The notes beneath the pieces are model-generated. The model ran no database searches. It worked only from the letters and a program-made list of their open reading frames with translations, and was not told the origin of the DNA. A stretch of DNA of 64,000 nucleotides from positions 1,470,501 to 1,534,500 of the forward strand of contig NZ_CP067129.1 in NCBI RefSeq assembly GCF_028553745.1, read 5' to 3'. The DNA is from Paracoccus seriniphilus (lineage in GTDB: Bacteria > Pseudomonadota > Alphaproteobacteria > Rhodobacterales > Rhodobacteraceae). How positions within the stretch are numbered: the stretch's first letter is position 1; each line of letters starts with the position of its first letter. The translations under genes were made by a program, and so were the position numbers. Shown here piece by piece: positions 16,751-24,464 of this stretch.

Positions 16751-16809
16751 TTGCTCGGGTGAACCCGGACTTTGGGGATGAGATCAGGCGAACGCCATTG
16801 TCTGCCTGA
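16742..16809 (-). promoter_or_regulatory. Two-hexaloop ANTAR (NasT) target RNA in the nrtA leader
   Basis: Hairpin 1 (16809-16784) has stem TCAGGC/GCCTGA, one A/C mismatch, then GAC/GTT, closing a loop AATGGC. Hairpin 2 (16757-16742) has stem CGAGC/GCTCG closing a loop AAAGCC. Both hexaloops have A at position 1 and G at position 4, the recognition signature known for ANTAR-domain antiterminators. The linker is 26 nt. Hairpin 2 overlaps the terminator at 16750-16700. With nasS and nasT just upstream on the same strand, this is the expected binding site of NasT. The structure was read by eye; no folding energy was computed. Confidence 0.8.
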
Positions 16810-16814
16810 CTTCG

Positions 16815-16843
16815 AATAAAGCGGACCGGGGCAGGGCAATCAA
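16815..16843 (-). promoter_or_regulatory. Possible sigma-70 promoter of the nrt-nir-nas operon
   Basis: On the minus strand TTGATT (16843-16838) and TTTATT (16820-16815) are separated by 17 bp. Each matches 4 of 6 consensus bases. A transcript starting about 7 nt downstream would begin almost exactly at the first hexaloop hairpin, which is what an antitermination leader would need. I saw no sigma-54 GG/GC pair in the same stretch. The match is weak, so this is a suggestion only. Confidence 0.35.
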
Positions 16844-16904
16844 CGATACTGCAGTCCGAGGGGGGTAAAATCTGTCCCTTGGAGCGATGATGCCGAAAAT
16901 CATG

Positions 16905-18005
16905 TCAGTCTGATGTTGCCAGGCCTAATTCTTGACCATCAAAAAAACGATCCGGGGCCGTTTCGCGTTCGCGATAGCCGGGAATTGCCTGCAGAACATC
17001 ACGATTCTGATCACTGCGATATGTCGCGATAGCGGCTGTGCGCGCAGCGGTCCGATCCAGCCCGAGGCGCGCTGCAAGCCGTTCACCAATCCACGCTGCA
17101 TGTGCGGCATGCGGGGCATAGCGGCTGAAATCGACGAATTTCGGGACGTGCCGGCTTTTGCCGCGCCCCGAAATGGTCAGATGGCCAGAAAGGGCACGGT
17201 CGATGATTTCGGCGGGAACATCCAGATACTGGCTGCCTGCCAGCAGCTCGCAGGCGGTGGTGCGGCTTTGCCGATCACTCAACCATTGCCCTGCATGCCA
17301 CAGCGCACGAATGGCCGCGCGCAGCGGTTCGGGATTTGCATCGGCCAGATCGGCGCGTACGCCCAGCACCTTTTCGGGAGCACCGGCCCAGATGGCCGAT
17401 CCGGGCAGCAGCAAAGCACCTGCGCCGGTTTCCACCGCCACGGATCCCCAGGGTTCGCCCACACAGATGGCGTCCAGTTCACCCGCCGCCAGCCCTGCCG
17501 CCATCAGCGGTGGCGGAACCGTGCGGATGTCGACCGAGGCCGGGGCGGGCAGGCCCAGTGCCGTCAACCAATAGTACAGCAGTTCGGCATGCATCGAAAA
17601 CGGAAAGGGAACTGCAATGCGCAAAGGCCCGCGCGCCGCAGCAATCAGGGCCCGGCCGGCAGCATCCGGGTCGTTCAGAGCGAAGGCGTGTCCAGCTTCG
17701 CGCATACGTGCGGCAATCGCCTTGCTGACACCAATCACTTCGCCATTGGTCGACAGCACGGCAACGGCTGCAAGGGGTGCCCCCGCACCGCCAAGCCCAA
17801 GCGCAGTCGCCACAGGCATGGCCGATAACATCTGAGCCGCGGTGACTTGCCCAAATGAGACCATGTCACGCAATGCAGACCAGGAATGCGCACGGCGAAG
17901 GTCCAGGGCGATGCCTTCCGCCCGGTCAAAGCCCATTTCGGCGGCGACAATCAGCGGTGCCGCATCGATCAACGGCAGGAAACCTATATGCAGTGTTGTC
18001 GTCAT
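16905..18005 (-). CDS. nasS: Cytoplasmic nitrate/nitrite sensor NasS
   Basis: This 366-residue NrtA-like ligand-binding protein has no signal peptide (it begins MTTTLHIGFLPLIDAAPLIV), so it stays in the cytoplasm. The binding-protein fold is recognisable from FALNDPDAAGR, FPFSMHAELLYYWLTALGL and AICVGEPWGSVAV, which parallel the periplasmic NrtA. In Paracoccus and Azotobacter NasS holds NasT inactive until nitrate or nitrite binds. It overlaps nasT by 4 bp (ATGA), as expected for partners made in fixed ratio. It ends just upstream of the nrtA leader, so the operon promoter probably lies in the 16810-16904 gap or the nasS 3' end. Confidence 0.93.
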   Translation of the reverse strand: MTTTLHIGFLPLIDAAPLIVAAEMGFDRAEGIALDLRRAHSWSALRDMVSFGQVTAAQMLSAMPVATALGLGGAGAPLAAVAVLSTNGEVIGVSKAIAARMREAGHAFALNDPDAAGRALIAAARGPLRIAVPFPFSMHAELLYYWLTALGLPAPASVDIRTVPPPLMAAGLAAGELDAICVGEPWGSVAVETGAGALLLPGSAIWAGAPEKVLGVRADLADANPEPLRAAIRALWHAGQWLSDRQSRTTACELLAGSQYLDVPAEIIDRALSGHLTISGRGKSRHVPKFVDFSRYAPHAAHAAWIGERLAARLGLDRTAARTAAIATYRSDQNRDVLQAIPGYRERETAPDRFFDGQELGLATSD

Positions 18006-18586
18006 GACAAGAGACCTGCTGTCGTGACCAGCGCCTCGGCAATGTCTATGACCTTGCGTCCCTGGTCCATGGCCGTTCGGCGCAACAGGGCATAGGCATC
18101 CGCCTCGCCAATGCCTTTGGCTTTCATCAGCAGCCCTTTGGCACGGTCGATGACCTTGCGTTCTTCCAATGCGCGTTTGGTCGCGGCCAGTTCGACACGC
18201 ATCTGACGGAACATGTTGAAACGTGTCACGGCCGCATCGATGATCGGCTTCAGCCGCTCTGACCGCAGCCCGTCGACGACATAGGCCGACACGCCGGCCT
18301 CGATCGCGATCCTCGTCAAATTCGCATCGCTTTGATCGACAAACAAGGCGACAGGCCGCTCCAGCGGCGCCGAAGCCAGAGTCAAGGCCTCCAGCGCGTC
18401 GCGCGACGGATTATCAAGATCAATCAACACGATGTCCGGATTATGGGCGACGATTGCTTCTGTCAGCCGTGCCATGTCGGACACGATGTTCAGCTCATAC
18501 TGACCCGCGCGCGACAGACTCTCTTCGATCAGGGCGGCCCGCGCCGGATCGCTTTCGACAATGGTAATCTTCAACAGCCGATGCAT
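18002..18586 (-). CDS. nasT: Nitrate-responsive transcription antiterminator NasT (ANTAR)
   Basis: This 194-residue protein has an N-terminal pseudo-receiver domain (KITIVESDPARAAL, DIVLIDLDNPSRD). The C-terminal ANTAR domain (ALEERKVIDRAKGLLM, then DAYALLRRTAMDQGRKVIDIA) binds paired hexaloop hairpins in RNA. I prefer the ATG at 18586 (MHRLLKITIVE), which matches usual NasT starts. An in-frame TTG at 18622 would extend it by 12 residues through a palindrome. Released from NasS by nitrate or nitrite, it should bind the leader at 16742-16809 and allow transcription of nrtA through nasA. Confidence 0.93.
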   Translation of the reverse strand: MHRLLKITIVESDPARAALIEESLSRAGQYELNIVSDMARLTEAIVAHNPDIVLIDLDNPSRDALEALTLASAPLERPVALFVDQSDANLTRIAIEAGVSAYVVDGLRSERLKPIIDAAVTRFNMFRQMRVELAATKRALEERKVIDRAKGLLMKAKGIGEADAYALLRRTAMDQGRKVIDIAEALVTTAGLLS

Positions 18587-18641
18587 GGGCAGAGCTTCTG
18601 CAGCAAATTGCCCAAAGGGCAATCAGAAAGGGCATTGCTGT

Positions 18642-18669
18642 CTGTGAAACTCTCGGAACGCCTGTGAAA
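18642..18669 (-). repeat. Paired 8-bp direct repeats upstream of nasT
   Basis: TTTCACAG occurs twice on the minus strand (18669-18662 and 18649-18642), with starts 20 bp apart, about two helical turns. The spacing and the position ~55-85 bp before the nasT start suit a dimeric regulator binding one DNA face. No specific regulator is identified, and chance cannot be excluded. Confidence 0.4.
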
Positions 18670-18753
18670 TAGGCGTCAAGCAAGGAAAGTTGGCTGATCA
18701 CGCAGCGGATGCACCTGCAAATCCGGCGGCCCGTCACCGGCGCGCGAGACAAG

Positions 18754-18787
18754 CCCTTGCCCAGCCCCCGCCCTTGCCCAGCCCCCG
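18754..18787. repeat. Perfect 17-bp tandem duplication
   Basis: The unit CCCTTGCCCAGCCCCCG is present twice, back to back and identical (18754-18770 and 18771-18787), in non-coding DNA. It looks like a recent slippage duplication. No function is evident. Confidence 0.9.
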
Positions 18788-18891
18788 GTATGCGGGCCGG
18801 ATGCATCGAGGGCACGGGGCGGGGTATCACGTTCGGAAACCCGATCGGGGACCGCCAGAACGCCAGAATTCAGATGGGCATCGCCAACTTG

Positions 18892-18931
18892 AAATCAAAA
18901 AGCTGGTTGATGCGAAACGACATCAACCAGC
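18892..18931 (-). terminator. Intrinsic terminator of guaA
   Basis: An 11-bp perfect inverted repeat (GCTGGTTGATG at 18902-18912, CATCAACCAGC at 18921-18931) has an 8-nt loop. On the minus strand it is followed by CTTTTTGATTT. It starts 14 bp beyond the guaA stop, a textbook rho-independent terminator. Confidence 0.9.
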
Positions 18932-18944
18932 ATTTGAGGCGTGA

Positions 18945-20504
18945 TCATTCCCACTCGATCGTGCCGGGAGGTTTCGAGGTGATGTCATAGGTGCAGCGGT
19001 TGATGCCCTTGACCTCATTGATGATTCTCGTCGCCGTTTCGCCCAGGAATTCATGGGTAAAGGGATAGTAGTCGGCGGTCATGCCATCGACCGAAGTCAC
19101 CGCGCGCAGCGCGCAGGCATAATCATAGGTGCGTCCGTCGCCCATGACGCCCACGGTGCGAACCGGCAGGATGGCCACGAAGGCCTGCCAGATCTCGTCA
19201 TAGAGGCCATGTTTGCGGATCTGGTCGATAAAGACCGCATCCGCCTTGCGCAGGATCTCCAGCTTTTCGCGGGTGATCTCTCCGGGGCAGCGGATCGCCA
19301 GACCCGGGCCGGGGAAGGGATGGCGGCCGATGAAGCTGGCAGGCAGACCCAGTTCGCGACCCAGGGCGCGCACTTCGTCCTTGAACAGTTCACGCAGAGG
19401 TTCGACCAGTTTCAGGCCCATTTTCTCGGGCAGCCCGCCAACATTGTGGTGGGATTTGATCGTGACCGAAGGTCCTCCGGAAAAGCTGACGCTTTCGATG
19501 ACATCGGGATAAAGCGTGCCCTGGGCCAGGAACTCCGCGCCATCAATGCCATTGGCATATTTCTGGAACACATCGATGAAAAGCTTGCCGATGGTCTTGC
19601 GCTTCAACTCGGGATCGCTGACCCCTTCCAGAGCCCCAAGGAACAACTCGCTTTCATCGGCGTGGATCAGCGGGATATTGTAGTTGTCGCGGAACATGCT
19701 GACGACTTCGTCAGCTTCCTTCTGGCGCAGCAGGCCGTGATCGACGAAAACGCAGGTCAGCTGATCGCCGATGGCTTCATGGATCAGGACCGCGGCAACA
19801 CTGCTGTCCACGCCGCCCGACAGGCCACAGATCACCTTGCGGTCTCCGACCTGTTCGCGGATCTTGCGGATCGCCTCTTCCTTGTAGGACGCCATGGTCC
19901 AGTCGCCGGTGAATCCGGCCAGCCGCACGAAGTTTTCCAGCATCTTGCGCCCGTTGGGGGTGTGATGCACTTCGGGGTGGAACTGAACCGCATAGAAATG
20001 ACGGGTCTCATCCGCGATCATCGCCAGAGGCGCATTGGGCGAGGTGCCGATGGCCTCGAAACCCGGTGCCAGTTCGGTCACGCGGTCGCCATGGCTCATC
20101 CAGACTTCTTCGCGTCCGGATTCGAACAGCCCGGCGAAAATGCCGTCCTGCTTGTGACCGGGGGCGGGGGTGATGAAGGCACGCCCATATTCCGCGTGAT
20201 GGCCGGCTTCGACGCGTCCGCCCAGCTGGGCCATCATGACCTGTTGGCCATAGCAGATACCAAAGACCGGCACGCCCAGCTCAAAGACCGCCTGAGGCGC
20301 GCGGGGGCTGCCGTCTTCGGTCACGCTGGCCGGGCCGCCTGACAGGATGACGGCGCGTGGCGCCATCTGCCGCAGGTTGTCCTCGGTCACGGAGTTGAAG
20401 GGACGGATCTCGCAATAGACATTCAGTTCGCGCAAACGGCGCGCGATCAGCTGTGTCACCTGAGAGCCGAAGTCGATGATGAGAAGGCGCTGGTGCTGGG
20501 TCAT
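18945..20504 (-). CDS. guaA: GMP synthase (glutamine-hydrolysing)
   Basis: This 519-residue protein makes GMP from XMP using ATP and glutamine. The class I amidotransferase domain fills residues ~1-200, with nucleophile Cys in FGICYGQQ and the His/Glu pair in [10 protein letters not shown]. The ATP-pyrophosphatase domain follows with the P-loop [14 protein letters not shown]. The dimerisation domain ends the protein ([10 protein letters not shown]). The length and ends match bacterial GuaA. It is transcribed alone: the divergent lipoprotein gene lies 128 bp away and a strong terminator follows. Confidence 0.98.
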   Translation of the reverse strand: MTQHQRLLIIDFGSQVTQLIARRLRELNVYCEIRPFNSVTEDNLRQMAPRAVILSGGPASVTEDGSPRAPQAVFELGVPVFGICYGQQVMMAQLGGRVEAGHHAEYGRAFITPAPGHKQDGIFAGLFESGREEVWMSHGDRVTELAPGFEAIGTSPNAPLAMIADETRHFYAVQFHPEVHHTPNGRKMLENFVRLAGFTGDWTMASYKEEAIRKIREQVGDRKVICGLSGGVDSSVAAVLIHEAIGDQLTCVFVDHGLLRQKEADEVVSMFRDNYNIPLIHADESELFLGALEGVSDPELKRKTIGKLFIDVFQKYANGIDGAEFLAQGTLYPDVIESVSFSGGPSVTIKSHHNVGGLPEKMGLKLVEPLRELFKDEVRALGRELGLPASFIGRHPFPGPGLAIRCPGEITREKLEILRKADAVFIDQIRKHGLYDEIWQAFVAILPVRTVGVMGDGRTYDYACALRAVTSVDGMTADYYPFTHEFLGETATRIINEVKGINRCTYDITSKPPGTIEWE

Positions 20505-20632
20505 GGTTGCGCTTTAAGGTCGCTTTCACAGACGCGCAAGAGGTCTGTGGCGCGAAAGCGGCGGTTGTGTTGTTCTATCAGGGATGAGGCGGTTAAAATC
20601 GCCTCGAGTTCACTGCGAAGGCGGGGTCGAAA

Positions 20633-21178
20633 ATGAAATACGGAACTCTTTTTGCTTCCATCCTGGGGGTGGCATTGCTGACCGCCTGCGACATGGGCGG
20701 CAGCGTGACGGATGAAACCGAAATCCTGATGGAAGATGCACCGACGGCAAAACCGACAAGCCAATCCCTTGCATCAAGCTGCAGCGGTGATCCTGCCATG
20801 CAGCAGCAGATGATGGATGCGGTGAATGCCGCCCGTGCTTCTGCAGGCAAGAGCGTTCTGGATGTGGACCCGAAGCTGGTCGAGATCGCGCAAGCCCATG
20901 CCTGTGACATGGCCGCGACGGGCCGTGCCACGGTGGCGGGCTCCGACGGTTCGAATATCGTCGATCGCGCCCGCGCGGTCGGCTATGACACCTGCGGCGT
21001 CGCGCAGCTTGTCGCGGTCGGTCGCAGCCCCGAGGGCATTCTGGCCGGCTGGCAGCGTTCTCTGCCTCATCGCGAGGAACTGTTCAGCCAGATGAGCACC
21101 GAACAAGGTGCGGGTGTCGTGCGCGGGGCCGATGGTCGCCTGTGGTGGAGCGTGGTTCTGGCCGAGGACTGCCGCTGA
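20633..21178 (+). CDS. CAP/SCP-domain lipoprotein
   Basis: This 181-residue protein begins with a lipoprotein signal peptide ending in the lipobox LTAC, so Cys19 would be acylated and the protein membrane-anchored in the periplasm. The rest matches the bacterial CAP (SCP/PR-1) fold: helix MMDAVNAARASAGK, the conserved AQAHACDMA with a His, and a C-terminal WWSVVLAEDC strand. The function of bacterial CAP proteins is mostly unknown. It has a GGCGGGG ribosome site before the ATG and a terminator right after the stop, so it is a single-gene unit divergent from guaA. Confidence 0.82.
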   Translation: MKYGTLFASILGVALLTACDMGGSVTDETEILMEDAPTAKPTSQSLASSCSGDPAMQQQMMDAVNAARASAGKSVLDVDPKLVEIAQAHACDMAATGRATVAGSDGSNIVDRARAVGYDTCGVAQLVAVGRSPEGILAGWQRSLPHREELFSQMSTEQGAGVVRGADGRLWWSVVLAEDCR

Positions 21179-21216
21179 ACCATCCCTGCCAGCGCGATGA
21201 AATGGCATCCAAACTG

Positions 21217-21257
21217 AAAAGGCGCGGCCCCTGATGGGACCGCGCCTGTTTCGTTTT
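21217..21257. terminator. Bidirectional terminator between CAP lipoprotein and livM
   Basis: GGCGCGGCCCC (21221-21231) pairs with GGGACCGCGCC (21236-21246), with one C/A mismatch and a TGAT loop. The plus strand continues TGTTTCGTTTT, and the minus strand continues TTTTCAGTTT. It can therefore end both convergent units. Confidence 0.85.
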
Positions 21258-21268
21258 CCGTGTTCCGC

Positions 21269-22606
21269 TCAGTTCTCGGGAACCAGCCCGCGTGGCGCAA
21301 AACGCAGCACAAGCAGCAGCACCAGCCCCATGGCGATGAATCGCATATGGGCCGAACTGTCCATCAGATGTTCCTTCAGCCCGCCATCGGGCAAGGGCGA
21401 TGTCAGCAGACCGATCAGCTCGGGTCCCCAGACCTCGACCTTGATCCAGAGGAACCAGATCAGTATCGCGCCCAGAACGGCACCCCAGTTGTTGCCGGAC
21501 CCGCCGACAATGACCATCACCCAGATCAGAAAGGTATAGCGCAGCGGGTTGTAGCTGACAGGTGCCATCAGACCATCCTGAGTGATCATCATCGCACCGG
21601 CGATGCCGATGACGGCCGAACCCAGAATGAAGACCTGCAGATGGCGGGCCGTCACATCCTTGCCCATGGCCTCGGCCGCGGTTTCATTGTCGCGGATCGC
21701 GCGCATCATCCGCCCCCAGGGCGATTTCAACGCAAGTTCTGCCAGCAGGATGATGGTCAGCAGCACCACCAGGAACAGCAGCATGTAGCACAGCTTGACC
21801 CAGATCCCCGAGGCCTCGGCGGCGCTGAATCCCCAGCGGGTCGCGAATTCGACGAATTCGGGATTCTGCTGCAGGTCGATCTCATAGGGCACCGGCCGGG
21901 GGATCGAGGTGACATTCTTTACCCCGCGCGCCAGCCAGTCTTCGTTCTTCAGAACGGCCACGATGATCTCGCCGATGCCAAGCGTGGCGATCGCCAGATA
22001 ATCCGAGCGCAGGCCCAGGGCCACCTTGCCCACGGCCCATGCGGCGGCTGCGGCAAAGATCCCGCCGACCGCCCATGACAGCAGCACCGGCAGACCCAGC
22101 CCGCCCAGATTGCCGTGGCGCGCGGGATTGTTGGATTCGATGGCATCGACGGCCGGATCGAACAGCCCGCGATAGACCACGAAGCCGACCACCAGGATGA
22201 CCAGGACGGCAAGTCCGCGACCGGTTTTCAGGCGCTTCCATGCCTGAGTGGCCAGCGCCAAAGTGCCGACTCCGACAGCCAGAGCGATCAGGATGCGCGC
22301 GCCGCCCGCCTGCCAGGCACCCTCGACCGGTTCGAGCGATATCAGGACAGGAGCGACCCCGCCCAGGGCCAGAAAACCGACGACGCCGACATTGAACAGC
22401 CCGGCATAGCCCCACTGCATGTTCACGCCCAGAGCGGTAATGGCCGAGATGAGTCCCATGTTCAGGATGGCCAGCGCGGTATTCCAGCTGCCCGAGAACA
22501 TCGAGTTGCGGACCGTGCCTTCCAGAATGAACAGGACTGCAAGGACCGCGAAGAGGATCGGGGCGCGCCATGGGTTGCTGGCTGCGGCTTGGCGATTGGT
22601 TGACAT
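21269..22606 (-). CDS. livM: Branched-chain amino acid ABC transporter permease LivM
   Basis: This 445-residue polytopic inner-membrane protein starts MSTNRQAAASN at 22606 after GGGAGGAA. The extra upstream codons (a Cys-rich string) are not part of the family. Conserved LivM features are NMQWGYAGLFNVGVVGFLALG near the N-terminus, LAIATLGIGEII, and the EAA-type cytoplasmic loop GRMMRAIRDNETAAEAMGKDV. It is longer than enteric LivM because of an inserted hydrophobic region (about residues 100-180). It pairs with LivH, 13 bp upstream, as the permease dimer and is the last gene of the liv operon. Confidence 0.93.
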   Translation of the reverse strand: MSTNRQAAASNPWRAPILFAVLAVLFILEGTVRNSMFSGSWNTALAILNMGLISAITALGVNMQWGYAGLFNVGVVGFLALGGVAPVLISLEPVEGAWQAGGARILIALAVGVGTLALATQAWKRLKTGRGLAVLVILVVGFVVYRGLFDPAVDAIESNNPARHGNLGGLGLPVLLSWAVGGIFAAAAAWAVGKVALGLRSDYLAIATLGIGEIIVAVLKNEDWLARGVKNVTSIPRPVPYEIDLQQNPEFVEFATRWGFSAAEASGIWVKLCYMLLFLVVLLTIILLAELALKSPWGRMMRAIRDNETAAEAMGKDVTARHLQVFILGSAVIGIAGAMMITQDGLMAPVSYNPLRYTFLIWVMVIVGGSGNNWGAVLGAILIWFLWIKVEVWGPELIGLLTSPLPDGGLKEHLMDSSAHMRFIAMGLVLLLVLRFAPRGLVPEN

Positions 22607-22619
22607 GACCGTTCCTCCC

Positions 22620-23627
22620 TTACACCGACTTGCCGCGGAACAGCCCGGTGGGCTTGAACAGCAACACAGCAATCAAGATGACGAAGCTGACCGCGAACTT
22701 GTATTCCGTGCCCAGCAATTGCAGCAGCCCCTCTGGCTCCCACCCCGGGAACAGATAGCGCGCCACCTTCAGCCAGGGGTAGGTGACCGCGACCTCGGAA
22801 AAGGCGACCACGAAGCCACCGGCGATGGCCCCCAGCGGATTGCCCAGCCCGCCCACGATGGCAGCGGCAAAGATCGGCAGCAGGATCTGGAAATAGTTGA
22901 AAGGCTTGAAGGCCTTGTCCAGTCCGTAAAGCACCCCGGCGATGGTCGCCAGAGAGGCCGCGATGATCCATGTCATCCGCACCACCTTTTCCGGGTCAAT
23001 GCCCGACAGCAGTGCCAGATCCTCATTGTCGGAATAGGCGCGCATGGCCTTGCCCGACTTGGTACGGTTCAGGAAACGGAACAGCGCCCAGACGACGATC
23101 ATGGCCACAACCACCGTCAGAACCTGTGTCGTCTTCAGGGCCAGACCTTCCTTGAGACCGGTCATGGCCTTGAAGGTGCGCACATCCATCACGAAACGGG
23201 TGCCATCGGAAAATCGCTGCTCGTCCACGCCAATCAGCAGGCGGGTGATGCCGTTCATCAGGAACATCACCCCGACCGACGCCATGACCAGAATGATCGG
23301 CGCCGCCTTCTTGACCCGATAAAAGCGATAGACCGCGCGATCGGTCAGAAGCACCAGCGCGGCAGTCGCGGCAATGCCGAAGGGCAGGGCCAGTAGGGCC
23401 GTGGGCAGCGGACCAAAGGAAATTCCAATGGCCTGCAGCCCCCAGGTCACCAGGATCGTCACGGCCGTCCCGAATGCCATCGTGTCGCCATGGGCGAAAT
23501 TCGAAAAGCGCAGGATGCCGTAGACCAGCGTGACACCCAGGGCCCCCAGTGCCAGTTGCGCGCCATAGGCGGCTGCCGGGATGAAGACAAAGTTCAGAAA
23601 GGCCACGAGGGCGTTAAGAATATCCAT
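22620..23627 (-). CDS. livH: Branched-chain amino acid ABC transporter permease LivH
   Basis: This 335-residue permease has about eight hydrophobic segments. The LivH hallmark GALGVTLVYGILRFSNFAHGD is near the N-terminus, with the conserved KSGKAMRAYSDNEDLALLSGID coupling loop and GGLGNPLGAIAGGFVVA near the C-terminus. It forms the membrane channel with LivM. The gene starts 3 bp after livF, and livM follows after 13 bp. The length is somewhat above E. coli LivH (308). Confidence 0.94.
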   Translation of the reverse strand: MDILNALVAFLNFVFIPAAAYGAQLALGALGVTLVYGILRFSNFAHGDTMAFGTAVTILVTWGLQAIGISFGPLPTALLALPFGIAATAALVLLTDRAVYRFYRVKKAAPIILVMASVGVMFLMNGITRLLIGVDEQRFSDGTRFVMDVRTFKAMTGLKEGLALKTTQVLTVVVAMIVVWALFRFLNRTKSGKAMRAYSDNEDLALLSGIDPEKVVRMTWIIAASLATIAGVLYGLDKAFKPFNYFQILLPIFAAAIVGGLGNPLGAIAGGFVVAFSEVAVTYPWLKVARYLFPGWEPEGLLQLLGTEYKFAVSFVILIAVLLFKPTGLFRGKSV

Positions 23628-23630
23628 GGC

Positions 23631-24464
23631 TCAGCCCCCCAGGAAGGTGCGGCGCACCTCGTCATTGGCCATAAGCTCCTTGCCGGTGCCCGTGTGGGCA
23701 TTCGCCCCCTGCACCAGCACATAGGCCTTGTCGGCGATATTCATCGCCTGCTGTGCATTCTGTTCGACCATCAGCACCGGCAATCCTCCGCGTGCGATGG
23801 CGATGATGCGGTCGAACAATTCGTCCATGACGATGGGGCTGACCCCGGCGGTCGGCTCGTCCAGCATGAGCACCTTCGGGCGAGTCATCAGGGCGCGCCC
23901 TACGGCAACCTGCTGGCGCTGACCGCCGGACAGTTCGCCCGCCGCCTGCCTGCGCTTTTCGGCAACTGCGGGGAACAGGTCATAGACCTGTTCAAGCGTG
24001 CCCGAAATATCGTCATTGCGGATGAAAGCGCCCATCTCGAGGTTTTCCTCGACGGTCATGGACGGAAAGATATTGTTCACCTGCGGCACGAAACCCATGC
24101 CGGCCTTGACCCTGTCCTGCGGGTTCAGCGCCGTGATGTCCTGGCCGTTCAGGCGAACGCTGCCCTTGCGCAGGTCCAGCATCCCGAAGATGGCCTTCAT
24201 GGCCGTCGATTTGCCGGCCCCGTTCGGGCCGACGATGACCGCGATCTGCCCCTGCTCGACCGCGATGGTGCAATCATGCAGGATGTCGGGCCCCCGGCCG
24301 TAGCCGCCCGACATGCTGTCCCCGATCAGGAAGGGGTCGCCGGTCCTGCCCGGGCCGACGGCTCCGGATTTGCGCGAGCCGTCAATGGTTCCCCGTCCAT
24401 GGGGATTGACGACGGAAGCATCGCGATTGCCGCGATTTCCGAAGGTCTGATCCATGTCGCTCAT
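23631..24464 (-). CDS. livF: Branched-chain amino acid ABC transporter ATPase LivF
   Basis: This 277-residue ABC ATPase has Walker A VGPNGAGKST, the Q-loop segment FVPQVNNIFPSMTV, signature LSGGQRQQV and Walker B VLMLDEPTAG. LivF proteins usually begin at the strand before 'GYG'. Here an extra ~45-residue Gly/Arg-rich N-terminus (NRGNRDASVVNPHGRG) precedes SGGYGRGPDILHDC. The ATG overlaps the livG stop by 4 bp, which supports the long start. The C-terminal half ends MANDEVRRTFLGG as in other LivF. It couples ATP hydrolysis with LivG to transport. Confidence 0.93.
   Translation of the reverse strand: MSDMDQTFGNRGNRDASVVNPHGRGTIDGSRKSGAVGPGRTGDPFLIGDSMSGGYGRGPDILHDCTIAVEQGQIAVIVGPNGAGKSTAMKAIFGMLDLRKGSVRLNGQDITALNPQDRVKAGMGFVPQVNNIFPSMTVEENLEMGAFIRNDDISGTLEQVYDLFPAVAEKRRQAAGELSGGQRQQVAVGRALMTRPKVLMLDEPTAGVSPIVMDELFDRIIAIARGGLPVLMVEQNAQQAMNIADKAYVLVQGANAHTGTGKELMANDEVRRTFLGG

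Larger units (their letters stand above)
18587..18891. other. Non-coding gap between nasT and the guaA terminator
   Basis: I see no credible gene in these ~305 bp; the open frames here lack homology and ribosome sites. It must hold the nasT promoter. Visible structure includes the palindrome ATTGCCC-AAA-GGGCAAT at 18607-18623 just before the nasT start, CGCCT/AGGCG at 18659-18675, a pair of 8-bp direct repeats and a 17-bp tandem repeat (listed separately). Confidence 0.6.

Noticed and set aside
18690..18990. Two short plus-strand open frames in the nasT-guaA gap
   Set aside because: They run through the 17-bp tandem repeat and the guaA terminator hairpin and have no ribosome site or homology.
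19053..20342. 429-residue plus-strand open frame opposite guaA
   Set aside because: Antisense of an intact guaA with all catalytic motifs.
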